Positions 24,777 through 37,683 of a DNA stretch of 60,000 nt are shown here, piece by piece (within the stretch, counting starts at the first letter, position 1; each line of letters opens with the position of its first letter). Location of the stretch: the NCBI GenBank assembly GCA_012295275.1, contig CM022666.1:10509002-10569001 (forward strand), in the 5' to 3' direction. The position numbers and the translations under genes are program-made. The notes under the pieces are model-generated. The model saw only the letters and a list, made by a program, of their open reading frames with translations, had not been told where the DNA came from and searched no databases. This DNA is from Chrysomallon squamiferum. Its lineage: Eukaryota > Mollusca > Gastropoda > Neomphalida > Peltospiridae.

Positions 24777-24895
24777 CAGGCATGGGCATCCTCAGACGGG
24801 CCGCAGGTACTAATTTAGGCGATTACAGTTATTTTCCTTGTGAAATTAGGCGGGCCATTCAGTAAGCCGCGAGGGCCGCAGTTTACCCATGACTG
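24777..24895. mobile_element. Short non-autonomous hAT-type DNA transposon, 119 bp
   Basis: The element starts CAGGCATGGGCATCC and ends GTTTACCCATGACTG, imperfect inverted termini of the hAT type (CAG...CTG). Internal GGGCCGCAG-like stretches occur near both ends. It is flanked by identical 8-bp direct repeats ATTTAGCA at 24769-24776 and 24896-24903, the target-duplication length expected for hAT elements. There is no coding capacity, so it would need a transposase in trans. Confidence 0.85.
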
Positions 24896-25814
24896 ATTTA
24901 GCATATCATGGGAGGCATATTGGACAGGAATATTAACTGTGAACTCAGTATATAATCTGATATGACAAATGAGATTTTGTAAAGTAGTTAAATTCTTTGA
25001 ACGTCGACCTCAGTTGGCTGCGCAAGTTCGAGTGGCCATGTTAAGTAATAACTTATTTTTCAAAACATTCAACATGAACGAAATTAATGTGAAATGCACT
25101 GTAAGTGACGCTCTGGCAAAAGATAGGTCCGCTGTGACTAATGTGAAAATATCCAACGGAAGAACGTCTGCTTAAGCCCCAAAACATGTTTATGGCTAAA
25201 ATTTGTTGATTTTGTTTCAGAGAGAATACGAAGCCAGACACCAAACCTAGACATGACTGTATCTTTAACTAACCTAAATTCGTATTAAACCAGGGTTTTG
25301 AAATGGGAAGGATCAATACTGTACTATGCAGATTTCAAACAGAAGTACACGTAGTGTCCTATGAAGGGATACCAGGACAGTGTACTCGAACCTTTGTTAG
25401 GTACTGACGTCAGAAGACATGCTTATAAGGATGGACTACTTTACATAACTATTATAAAATGAGTGATCAATACTGACGCCCATCTCGTCTATATTTCTTA
25501 TTAAGCCAATAGTAAACAAAAACAAACACATACTACATGCACAGTTATCTTGAATATCACTGGAAATCGGCCGTACCTGTGCGTGTCAAACAAATAAATA
25601 ATTACCTGTTAAATTAATCTGTATAAACGACTGTATGTAACTGTTCACACACTGACTGAAGGCGGGTATGCACGTAGTAACACCGGATATGTGTAAATGT
25701 GACACACGTGTCTTTTCAAGACTCCGACCTGTTTACTATTTCAGCAAATGAAATTATGAGTAGGTATAGTACGTAAGAACGAAAGACTGACGAAACACGC
25801 GTTACTAAGAGTTA

Positions 25815-25845
<31 letters not shown>

Positions 25846-26360
25846 ATTGTTTTTATCCAGACGGATTAAAATGTATTTGACTGTTGTGATTTTGACATAA
25901 CGCCTACTAACTCTCATATACACAGACAGGCAAGCATGCACACACGCGAATACATACTTATGAAATTATTTATGGGTAATAGATATATTCATACATACAC
26001 TCACAAAAGGAAGGAAGAAATGTATTTACACTGAGGACATATTCAGTTATCAAGCAAGAAAATCCAGATCGGCCATGCTAATGACTACACTACTTATTAT
26101 TATTATTTTCTAAGTGAGTAAAACAAAATTAATCGCTAATCAGAGCAAGCAGTTGTGAAGCAGGCCTGAGACAAAGCTGGGCGCACGTGCGTGTGACGCA
26201 GAATTTTATATATTTTTTAATTTTTTTTTTTTTTATTGCTACAAGGAAGGTTTTGTATTAACCTCACAGTCAGAATATAACAGCACATCTTAAAATAAAA
26301 TAAAACAGAAAAAAAAAGAAAAAAAATAACCAAAAAACCCTACAACAACACAACCTCCTA

Positions 26361-26361
26361 A

Positions 26362-26423
<62 letters not shown>
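26361..26423. repeat. AAT trinucleotide microsatellite
   Basis: About 21 uninterrupted AAT units. Confidence 0.95.
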
Positions 26424-26424
<1 letters not shown>

Positions 26425-29240
26425 CAATAACAAGAACCAATAAATAAATTAATGTATGAATTTATAGTCAAATATACTCTGAACAATTGTTTATATTTAA
26501 CCCCTCAAAAAAAAAAAACACAGACACACACTGTATTTGAAAATCTTTTGAACAGAATATAATCACAAATAGATGAACCTGCATGCATGCATGCATGCAG
26601 ATATGCACTCACACACATACACCTTTCTAGTCACAAACATTGTGCAAACGTAAACAATCACATCATGTAAAAAAACTTTTTGCAGGAGAAAATTAATTTG
26701 ACCTTGGATTTTATAAAAAAAATGTACAAAAAAAATATACAAAATATAATAATAAAGGAATGAGTAATTAAGTAGTTAAATAGATTTCAGTTTAACTAAA
26801 AAGATTTTGATGTGGGGTGAAACAAGTTGAAATTCACCAAAAATAGAATTCTGACCTCAACTAGCCTCTGCTGACTCTAAAACAGGTACAGCTGTACTTG
26901 TTGGCAAAAAAGAATTTATAAAAAACAAAGGGGTTTAAAAAACAAAGCGATTAAAAAAATAAATAAATTAAACAACAAAAGCTGTACAACATTTTCAGTG
27001 ATTCTAACAATAGAACAAATTTTCCACAAAGTTAAATAGCCTTGACAGTGGGAAAACAAAATAAAACATTTGACTGTTTTTTTAACATCTGATTTCTAAA
27101 AACAACCAAGACATGGTTACTTTTAAACAGTAAAGGTAACACATACACACACACAACTTTATATAATTTAAATTTTAAAAAATAATTTTCAATTATTCAA
27201 CAGTTGAAAACATTCTGGAATTTATAGTCCCTTTAATGTGTGTAGTGAATGTGTCAAATATATGGCCTGTATAACTAACATATGAGAAAGGAAACCTGAT
27301 GTTAACACTCCCTGTAATGCTTTTTTCAATTAAAGTCAAAATATGTTTTGTAAAACATACTTCATTGTCTGGAGTGGGAAATAATCTAGTGGGTGTAGTT
27401 AGAAGAGAAAACTGGAGATCATTCACATCTCTAAACTACAAAATGTGCCTTAATGATTAGTAATGGGGAACCTTTTTTGTTTGTTTGTGTGCTTTATTGA
27501 TTGAATTCAACATTTTTGGTTTTGTGTATCCTGTGGTCAGGCAAATAAACATCTGCATTGTGCTGATTTTTACAAACATGACATTTATGAAATATAAAAG
27601 ATTTACAAGTTATTTAGCTAACAATAATTCTGTTTTTCAAAACAAACCTCATGTACAGAATAAATGGAAGCACCATTTTTTTTCAAATTTAGTTTTTTTG
27701 CACATGTGTTAAATGTTAAGATGTTTTCCTTTATTTTCTGTATTATAATTTTTTATTTTAAATGTCTGTACTTTTCTACTTTTCTTGTCTTTTGTATTAT
27801 AAATTCAGTCAGACCTAAGTTTTAAAGTTTAAACATGTTGGCATATTAATGTTCTCAGGTATCAAATATAATTTTTTTTTATCTTGTATATGAAATGATA
27901 TGAGAAAAGAAATAAGCTGCGCCTCTTTTCTGTAACAGTAAGGCATATTTTACATGCACCTTTAAATTGCTGCTGTATAAATATTGGCATAAAAGACTTG
28001 AAGTTTTAAACTTAAATTTGACCAGGTAATATTATTATACAAGATTCTAACCAGATTCTTGTCTCCTTCAAAAGTGTATTTCCTTTGTCTCTGTATTCAT
28101 TATTAACAAAGATTTTGTTTATAAAAGTTATCCAGTTTCATCATTATGTGTCTAGCCTTTTTCTGTTCTGTTATCCTGTCATAGCTATTTGAAGTATATA
28201 ACTTACTAGATTGTAAACTTTTGTATAAAAGATGAAACAGGTATCTTAATTGTGCAGTGTGGGTGTATGTGGGATATTTTGAAATCCATCACTAAGAATT
28301 TGTTGATAATTTTATTTCAATAATTTTATGTAATTAGTAATGTGGTCAGCTAATGCAATTTTTATGACAAATGTTTATCAGATTGTTTCTGATGCTCTTC
28401 TAAGCTTTTCTTATCTGAAAAATAATTCCTTGCATCAGGATTATTTAGATGAAATATTCTTCTTTGAGACAGAGAGAGAAAAAATGTAAGTGTGTGTGTG
28501 CATCAGCTCATCTTTACTGTATAATAAAAATAATAATAAAAAAAACAGTACTTCAAATTAAAATACAAATTTTATTTCAGCACAAGTGAAATAAAATATT
28601 TCATAAATAAATTATGTTCAGTGATAATGAAAAAAATGACACCTTACATGCTGTCAGATTAACAAATGTCTAAGTACCACTAGGCAGTACATTATACATT
28701 ACTAATGGCAAGCAAATTACACAGTTACAGTTTATCTTGACAAAACAGTTACATCAGTGTTCTGGAAGGGGAAAGAAATTTGGTTAAAAAAAGAAATGTA
28801 TAGATCTAATGGAAATGGAACACTTTGCTGGTGTAAACTCATTTTTAGTTACTATTTAAGCTGTTTTTTTAGTAACTGATTGTGGTTTTTTTGTAACCAA
28901 TACATGTCAGTTGTAATTTGTTATAAATATATGTGGTAGTTGTTTATGTTGTATGTGTGTGAACTGTAGTTGTCTATTTTATATTAGCTGCAATTGTTTC
29001 ATGCATATGAATTGTTAATTGTCTAAATGTCACAGCTTTTTGTACCATTTCTTTTTTTCTGTGCTATATATATATGTCAACTGTAACTGCTTTTTATTTA
29101 TCTTTTTGTAATTATCTGTCATATGCTCAGTCATCTGTGTTGTATTTGTCAGTTGTATCTCATTTGTGTTTATGTCTACTAGTAATGTTATCTTGACTAG
29201 TACAGCTTTGTAAAAATAGTATGCCCTATACATCTCATCT

Positions 29241-29489
29241 CAACACTTAACATAATGTTGTGCCTTACATATTCTGTTTCAACATTTGTCTACATAATTG
29301 TGTGTCTTACATATCTCATCTCAACACTTGTCTACATAATGGTGTTCCTTGCACATCTTGTCTCAACATTTGTTAACATTATGGTGTGCCTTACACAACT
29401 TCTGTCAACATTTATCTATATAATGGTGTGCCTTACTCATCATTTCAACATTTGTCAACATAATGGTGTGCTTAATATGTCACAACTTT
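29241..29489. repeat. Degenerate minisatellite, unit about 42 bp, about 6 copies
   Basis: Each unit carries CAACATTTGTCTACATAATG or a near variant, then GTGTGCCTTACA and a T/C-rich end. Starts fall near 29241, 29280, 29322, 29364, 29406 and 29446. Units differ by several substitutions, so the array is old. Confidence 0.85.
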
Positions 29490-29857
29490 CAACCTACTAA
29501 TTAACTTTCAAATGACTAATAAAACATTTTCTGTGAGTTCAGATGCTGTAACACACTCAATATAAGGCATGCATGATTGTTAAGGCAGTATTTTAATTTA
29601 TTACACAACCCAGAAATATATATATATAATTATTTTTATTATTATTTTAAATTTGTTAATTGTAATTCCTGTTTTAAGAAATAAAATGTTACATGGCTAC
29701 CGACTGTGAAATTTGTTTTTATAAATAGTGTTAGTATTTTTTCTTCTTACATTTAATAATCATAATAAAAAATAAATGAAAAATAAACACAAGTATTAGA
29801 AAATTATATACTGTGTATTTTACTGGAAATTAGTTTTGATTAATTAAATGTGTGTGC

Positions 29858-29898
<41 letters not shown>

Positions 29899-30192
29899 AC
29901 TGTATGTTGATGTATACAACTGTTCATGCATGCTTAAAGGTGTATCCCTCTGAGTTCACTCAGAGAAATATATCCTCACATACTTGAACTATTAAATGTG
30001 GTAATATACATCAACATTTGTGCTGTGTTATTTAAAGCTATACATACATATGTGTGTAAAGACTCCGATAAGTATACATATACACACACACATATATAAG
30101 TACATATATAAATACATTTATTTTTAAATAAGAACTTGTGTATTTGTATGTATGTGTGTTGTGTTTATGTGTTGTTGTTGTATGTATGTATG

Positions 30193-30197
<5 letters not shown>

Positions 30198-30240
<43 letters not shown>
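30198..30240. repeat. TA microsatellite with ATGT flank
   Basis: (TA)n preceded by (TATG)n repeats. Short spurious frames of I/Y/T arise here. Confidence 0.9.
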
Positions 30241-30247
<7 letters not shown>

Positions 30248-33200
30248 GTAATGGTTGATATAAAAAGGTAAAGTGGATATTTCAAACTGTATGGTCAATA
30301 TTCAAAGGTTAACATTTTCATAAATGTTGAACTTTTACATATGACAATTCTGACACATTTCAGAAAAAAGTTTCTGAATATTCATATCATTTCAATTTTC
30401 TATTTTATTTAAAAATAATAATAATAATAATAAAATATATCATTTAATTAGGCTTAGCACAAACACTTGCTATCTGGTAAAAAAAAAGATTATGTTTGAA
30501 GCTTTAAAGAAATAAAAAATCCAGATTCATAAAAGTTTTCAAAAGTAACTGTTTACAAGATGGTAATATGGTTCGTCTTGTATTAACAAATGATTTATAA
30601 TACTATATGAGAAAACATGCCCACTGATTCATGTCATGTACAAGAAAAGATTAACAAAAACAAACCCAGAAACCATTATCAAACATTAAAACTATATTTT
30701 TCTTTCTTTCTTTTCTTATTATATTTTTTCCCCTCTGAATTTGGAAAACGTCTTATCTACATGTAACTGAAGCATTAAAACTAAATTTTCAAACTTTACA
30801 TTTTTGTGTTACTATGTCAAACAAAAACCCTTAAAGTTACAGATTAATTTCTCCAGAAAAAAAAAAAAATTGTGAGGGAAATGAATATGAAGGGAAATGA
30901 AAATGTTATCTCCCCTTTTCTGCAATATGACATTGATTGATAATTTTCATTTAAGATTTTTATTTAATAAAACTAATAAACATATTTGATTTCTGGTTGT
31001 ACGAGTTTTGTATCTTTATGTAATGAAGAATGCCAAACTGAATTTGTCAGAAAATTCCATTATACTTGGTTTTCTTGATATTTCAAAACAATTCTAATCA
31101 ACAGGTATATAATAATTTAGGATTATTAATGTTTTGTATCTATTTCAGTTTGATGTGAAACAGTAATGATATATGGACTGACATAACAATGCAAACAGAA
31201 TATAAAAATTAACAATCTGAAATGTACTGTTAAAATAATATCTACAGAATGCACAAAGCACTATTGAAGGCAGCAATTAAAAAATTTATACACAACAAGA
31301 TTTGAAAATAATGTTGAGTTTACTGCACAAAAACAAGACTTACCTCAGGAAAAAAAAAAATAAGAGAAAGAAAAAGATGGTATTAATTGAATTATATCAT
31401 ATTTGCTCATGCATACTGGAAATAGAGGGATTAATGAAAGAAAAGGAAATGTTTAAAATATCAGAAAATGGTACAGATAAATATTGTTATCATAGCAGCT
31501 ACCACATTTGATTAATGATAAGACAAATCTATATATACAGATAATTTCTATACTCAGACATGTAGAAGATGAAATAAACTTAGGCTATCTCTGTAATTTG
31601 TTGTGAGATTTCATAATTAATTCACACTATTGCTTCTGTCTAAGCTAAACCCATTTAATTTAATGAAATATAAACAGCATTTATCTTAATAATAAAAAAA
31701 ATAATTTCAAAACATAAAAAAAAAAAAAAAATGAAATAATAAATAACAATAACAATAAATTTCAAAAATCACAATCACAAAAGTTACAAAAACGGATAAA
31801 AAAAGAGAAATGAGTTACTGCAAAAGAAAAATTATTAGCTTTAAATGTCAAAAAAAAGAAAAAAAAAATCACAAATAGGGGAAAAAAGAGAAAAGAAATG
31901 TACATATGCAAATCTCAACCTCTTGAGATTCTATCATTTTACTTTCATTATAGCTGCTAACACAGTTCTATTCAGAATTATAAATCTGTATATACTTGAT
32001 CTGCATCAATATTTCATAATCATTATCAATTTATTTTAACTTTAGACCAATAAATCTCTAATGACACTGACTTCTAACATTTAGTTTAAAGAACAGTTAA
32101 TCATCAGTTACCATTAACATTATATTATGAAACTGGCACACTTTTTGAAATAAAACTTCCATGTGAAGACATAAAACAAATTGAGGACCATGATGCAAAC
32201 TTTACACTGGCATAAATAATGCCATTACAACAACAATCTTCCACTTGTACTGTGAAAGACACTGACCATGTATTTTTCTTAATACTGACATTTCAGAAAC
32301 AAACTAACAGCCCATTTAGAAAAATCATTTATATTACTCAAAAGTAATAATTAATTTATTCTGTCAATTACTGTTATGCTCTGTAATTAACATTATTTGC
32401 ATTTTAAAATCAGTTATGTTCAGTAAAAATGAAAACTGTTCACAGCAGTTGAAATGTGTTTAATATGAAGTGCAGGTGGCAAAGATGAAAATGAAACAAA
32501 CACTGTTTTGAAGATTAAACAAGAAGAAATCCACTGATGTCATTGTAACAAATATTATACAGCTTGAATGAAGTTATATATAAGAAAAACAGAGTTACTA
32601 AACTTAGATGTATGAAATTTTTTATTCTTTATATATTAATATTAAATCAGCTATTTATAAGAGCTGTTATATGTATGAACATATCCATGGAAAACAGATT
32701 TGTAGAGCTCCAACTTTAAACCAGCTGCTGTTTATTCAACAACTACAGCATGGACACTATTAGACAAATGAATTTCTTTAAGTTAAACAGAGTTATAGAA
32801 CTTAGATAATTTTCACTCAGACAGCACTGAGACAATCATAGTTGAACATGTTGCATATTGTTAATGAACTTATATAATAATCCATCCAGTTGTATGGATA
32901 ATACCCTATATCAATCCAAAAAACAGAACAAAAATTTCGAACTTATGCTGGACATCAAAACAGGAATAACTTTTAAGAAACTGCCATTAAGTTAGGTTAA
33001 TATGAAAAATAAGAAGACAATTTGAATCTGAAAACAGAAAAAGAAAAAAAAAAGAATTTTTTTATATATATATATATATAATTATCCCACCCCCACAAAT
33101 ATGTTATAAATTAAATAAATTCCAAAAATAATAAAAATAAACAGGAAATTTAAAAGTATTATAATTTTGTAAGAACTTAATTAGCTGAATTAAAGTTTTA

Positions 33201-33506
33201 ATAAAATCTTTCTCTTAAAGATTTGTTCTGATAATGTAGAGATGCATACTGCTGAACAACCTGTATTTATATTCTAGAATGAAATGAGCTAAAATAAAAG
33301 TTAAAATATAACAGTAAAAAATACAACCTCAGATCTAAAACATTTGAATAGAATGATGAGAAAAGCAATATTTAAGAATAAATTGCTTTTTACTCCACAG
33401 CTGTAAGATCTGAGAAATGATTTCTGAATTATTTGTTTTTATATTTTTCTCAAACAAAAGGCATGACTTGTGAATTCTCACACAAACGTAGATGTAGAAG
33501 GTCTAC

Positions 33507-34972
33507 TCAGATGTCTGCTGGCATTGTAAAAGGCTTAATCAAGTATAGTTTCTCAGAGTCCTGTTTAAAAATAGGGTGTTTTTTATAATGGTCTATCAAG
33601 TCCTCCACTGATGTAAATTTTTGTTGTCCAATACCATACACTCCATCACTGACATTCACTCTAAAATGTTTGTTTCTGTTTGGTGCTTTCAGAACAACTG
33701 TATAATGACCAGCCTGAAAAACAAACCATCTAGTTAATTTATTATTTATAATAAAATAAAATAAAATAAAATGAATGAAAACTGAAAATGTTGAACTAGA
33801 TTATAGAATCACGATTTTCTGACATATGTAAGATGTTGACTAAAATGATTTCTAAATATTATTTACATTTTTTGATGATTCAACTTAAAATTGTGGACTT
33901 TTATTTTATATATTTTTTTGTCTTGAGGATATAAATTTAAACAACATTTTCCTACCGTTGATTCACTGTCTCTGATTAGAAAATCACCATTTTCTGCATG
34001 TTTAGATAACAGCTCCTCACATTGCTGTCGATTGATTTTGCCAAAATACCAGTCTCTGTCTGACAGTGGGCCTGACACATTGAATTGTCTCCGACCTCCA
34101 GACAAGCCTGCAGACATGCCTACAGATGATGCATTAGACAGACTACTGGTTGACTGAGATGGTGGTGTATTGCTGGTGTTGTTAGAGCCTATACTGGTAG
34201 TTCTGTCACCTTCATCGACAGTCTGCATATAGTTTCTGGGTACAAGTCCTATATCACCACTGCTGTTACGTGCCGACCACCATTCTGGGTCCTCCACTGG
34301 TTTGTTTATGATCTCTAACCTCTGACCTTTCTCAAAACTTAACTCCTCCTCATTTTTCCCTGAAAATGGATATAGTGCAATCACAACTTCTAGACAATCA
34401 TTCATCATGGCATCTGCACCAGCTGCAGTGCAGTAGTCATTTTCTAAGTCAACTGTAACATAATTTGAAGGAAACCAGCCAATACTGTCATTGTTTTTCT
34501 GACCCTTCCACCAGCCATCATTGGATTTTTCTAACACAAGAATCCTCTCTCCTTTAACTAATGAAACTTCATCTTCTCGTTCAGCTGTGTAGTTGTACTT
34601 TGCTGTGGCTGGTGTAGCTTGAGAACAGATCTGAATATTACTGGGCAGGTTTGAATGCAAGTTACGCATCCGTGCTTCTCCATTAACACTGCGAGACGAA
34701 GCAGGTGATGCACAGGCCGATGAATTTTTGGCATCACTTTTTTTACGACCAAGTGTATTTCTAAGACTTGATAAAATGGAAGCTTTTGGTTTTGAACGTT
34801 TGACAAAATTGGAAGGCACAAAACCTGACTTATGTGATGTGTTTTGAACTTTCCACCAGTCTTTGCTGTCATCCAGCAAAACCAATCGCTCATTCTTCTT
34901 TATATTCAGTTCCTGATTGTTCTCAGCATGATAGTCATACTTGGCAATGACCACCACTGGCTCCTCCATCAT
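33507..34972 (-). CDS. NCK: NCK adaptor protein, SH3-SH3-SH3-SH2, 407 aa
   Basis: Two coding exons, 34972-33956 (339 codons) and 33713-33507 (68 codons plus TGA), joined in phase 0. The first SH3 is at about residues 5-59 (ALYDY-type KYDY, WW at 39-40, SNFV). The second is at 122-175 (KYNYTAE, WWKG, SNYV). The third is at 195-252 (ALYPF, WWSA, RNYM). A Ser/Thr-rich linker follows, then SH2 from about W308 with FLIRDSES (phosphotyrosine-binding Arg 334), [13 protein letters not shown] and HYKKHPIF, ending in EKLYLIKPF. Order and spacing match NCK1/NCK2 and Drosophila Dock. The protein is about 30 residues longer than human NCK1/2 (377 and 380), mostly in linkers. NCK couples tyrosine-phosphorylated receptors to actin regulators in the cytoplasm. 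One gene is seen; whether it is the only NCK cannot be judged from this window. Two adjacent ATGs open the frame. Confidence 0.97.
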
Positions 34973-34994
34973 GAAGCTTTAGCAACCATTACAC
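34973..34994 (-). promoter_or_regulatory. NCK 5' UTR end with a 6-codon upstream ORF overlapping the start
   Basis: Minus strand: an acceptor TTGTTGTAG lies just above 34994, then GTGTAATGGTTGCTAAAGC. The upstream ATG opens a 6-codon frame (M V A K A S) that ends at TGA, overlapping the first NCK ATG as ATGA. The remaining 5' UTR must lie in one or more exons further right. Confidence 0.6.
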
Positions 34995-36955
34995 CTACAA
35001 CAAAAAAGCACGAATGAGTGCATGAACATGTAATAACAATTCAGCTGGGTTTTTTTATACTGATATTAAACCTTTTGTATTAATACATGTGATATTTAAG
35101 AGAAATCCCATAGCCAAAGAAATAAATGATTATATTACAGCTAAGTTATATACTTATAGTAATGTAATAAACATTAATATATGTACTTCTGACATTAAGA
35201 AAAAAATTCCAAAAATAAAAACGAAGAGTTGTTTGCATTGTTTCTAAATACAATTCTGAATATAATAATAAAAAAGTAAAAATAATTTAGTCTACTCTTG
35301 CTCATTTAGTAGATTTACACTGATATTGCAAAAAAAAAAAAAAAAAAAAAAAGAAAAGATTGAAAGAATTATATGTAAGTTTGTGTATGTATAATCATGC
35401 ACACACACACAGATAGACATGCAAATACATACATATGCATACTGCTGTCATACATATCTATATGAAAAATATGCAATAATAAATGTTATATCTCAACTCT
35501 TTAGACTGAAAACATTTAACAAGGCGAGATATCTAAATAGAGAATGTTTTGAAACCATTCAAACAGCATTAAGCAATTTTCAAACAAGAAAATGAACTAC
35601 ATCATTTAACCTGTTACAAATATGTACAATGAGAAGATGATGATAGTTTAGTTCAATACTAGTGATAGAAAAACTGTTAACCCTGTCACCAGTTGTTGGT
35701 TCATTTGAAAACAAGTGATGTGAAATGTTAACCCTGGCACTTGAAATCAAGCAGTCAGTTTGTAAAGGCAGGTAAAGCACTAAGTGTTTGTACAGACAGT
35801 GTAAAGATAAATCTAAATATTTGTAATGTCTCGGTATATGAAAGAGAGGTAGAAAGAATCAGACACCTGTTGTGATCACTTCCCATCCTAAATCTTGCAA
35901 CAAGCTTAAGCAAAAATTAAAATGTTATGATTAAAGACACCACTAGAGTGTACAGTTAATTTTCTGCTGTTGGGTTTTACGTATTTGTAATTTGAATATA
36001 AATCTTAGGGATTCTGTAATGTTTTCTTATACGTACTGGGTTTCTTTAATATCAAATAAGTAACTATGTATTCATGGCTTTTAAGGTATGTTGTGGGTTA
36101 GTGGGTAAGACAGAGGAGAGTTTGACTGACATAGGACATATTATAAATTAACTCTTGCACCACTCACCCATTCAAACATATAAATCTTTTAATACTAAGT
36201 TACTACTCCTTTAGCAATCTTATGAAATGTGTTATCATTCTCAATTTTTATTTTCATATCAGCAATGATAAGTAAGTGTTTCAAATTTACAGTATAGTAG
36301 TAAATAAAATTTGAATAAAGGAAGTGAAACTATTACAGACATGGGTAAAATATCTAACCACTGCTTGTAAAAGCTAACTTGAAATGTGGATAGTCATTTT
36401 TATTTAGACAAAGTGCTAAAAAATGACAAATAAAAAAATAATAATAATAAACAATGAATGTCTGTTATGGTTAAGTAATAAAAAATACTATGGAAATGAC
36501 AATGTGAAGCCTTGGAATGTAATAAGAAAGATAGAAATGTCATAATTATCAGTAATTACAAATTAACCAAATTTCCTGTTTTTAGAACACCCTTCACAGT
36601 CAAGTAAAATATAATTAAGTAAGTAATATTAACATGTTGCACATAGTTTTATATACTTACCTAATGTTAATTTGATATACAATTGATTGCAAGTACTCAT
36701 TTATACCAAGTAGAGAGATAGACTTGGATTCAAGGTTTGTGATAAGGGCTAAATCCCGGATGCATGCCAACTGACCTACACTGAACTAAAGATAATATTA
36801 TCTCTTCTCCACTCCCTTATCTAGAGTGTGTTCTTCTAGTGTGAAAACTCTTTTAACTTAGTTACTTTCAAGGCTTTCTTAATGTTCTGTGATAGTATGT
36901 GAATTATCTAGTGAAAGTCCTCCTCCAACTCTGTAAATCCTATGTTTATATTACG

Positions 36956-37380
36956 TTGTAAGAATGTTCCTTCCATTTTGTAAATATTCTCTCCTTTTAT
37001 TATCCATTTTGTAATTAGTCCAAACCTTTTTAAAAAAATTCCCTCTTATGTATTGTAAGTGCATCTTTTTTTATAATAAGTTGTAAATATATTCCTCTGG
37101 GTTATGTTATGGTATAAACATATTTTTCTTTTGTTTATGTTTTGTAAACATATTCCTTCTCCTACATTGAAAATATGTATCTTTTGGTTATGATGTTTTA
37201 ACAGAACGTATTCCCACTTATGACAACCCATTCTTTCCTTCTGTTTTTTGTTTTAAGCATAACCCTTATCTCTCTGTTAGTTGTAAACAATGCCTTCCCC
37301 ATATTTATGCTTTTTATGGTTGGTTTTGTAAAGTATTTCCTTTATCCACACTCTTTACAATTTGTAAAAAACAGACATCC
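36956..37380. repeat. Decayed minisatellite-like region
   Basis: A motif close to TTGTAAANATATTCC recurs about 13 times at spacings of roughly 25-55 bp, for example near 36978, 37009, 37055, 37081, 37142, 37281, 37326 and 37361. Copies are too diverged to define one unit with certainty. Confidence 0.5.
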
Positions 37381-37647
37381 CCTTTCTTTTGCTGTGAACA
37401 TGAAACTAACAGTCATATTTACATCCAGAAAATACTAAATTTAAAACTGTTGATTATATTAATATAAAACACCATGATTTCTATTATTTTGCTAAAGATT
37501 ACATTTATATAACTTCAGTCTAATTCATTTATCCAACAGTCTGCTGAGAACATAATAAACGTATAAATGTAAAATTATCACATACAAAAACACATCAGAA
37601 CTGTAATATGTATGTATGTATGTTATAAACAATATAAAAAGTTATGC

Positions 37648-37651
<4 letters not shown>

Positions 37652-37681
<30 letters not shown>
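37652..37681. repeat. TA microsatellite
   Basis: (TA)n of about 15 units followed by CACACA. Confidence 0.9.

Positions 37682-37683
<2 letters not shown>

Larger units (their letters stand above)
24060..33506. other. Gene-free AT-rich region
   Basis: No exon supported by conserved protein sequence was found on either strand. It contains AAT/ATG and GA microsatellites (24136-24246, 24418-24474), a hAT-type element (24777-24895), an AAT microsatellite (26361-26423), a TGCA repeat near 26580, TA tracts (29870-29897, 30198-30240) and a decayed 42-bp minisatellite (29241-29489). The right end includes the NCK 3' UTR; a minus-strand AATAAA is at 32621-32626. Confidence 0.6.

Noticed and set aside
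24969-25175. 68-codon plus-strand frame after the short hAT element
   Set aside because: No conserved motif, no splice partners, and composition like the surrounding DNA.
27193-27426. 77-codon minus-strand frame in the gene-free region
   Set aside because: No family resemblance and no flanking exon; the length is compatible with chance.
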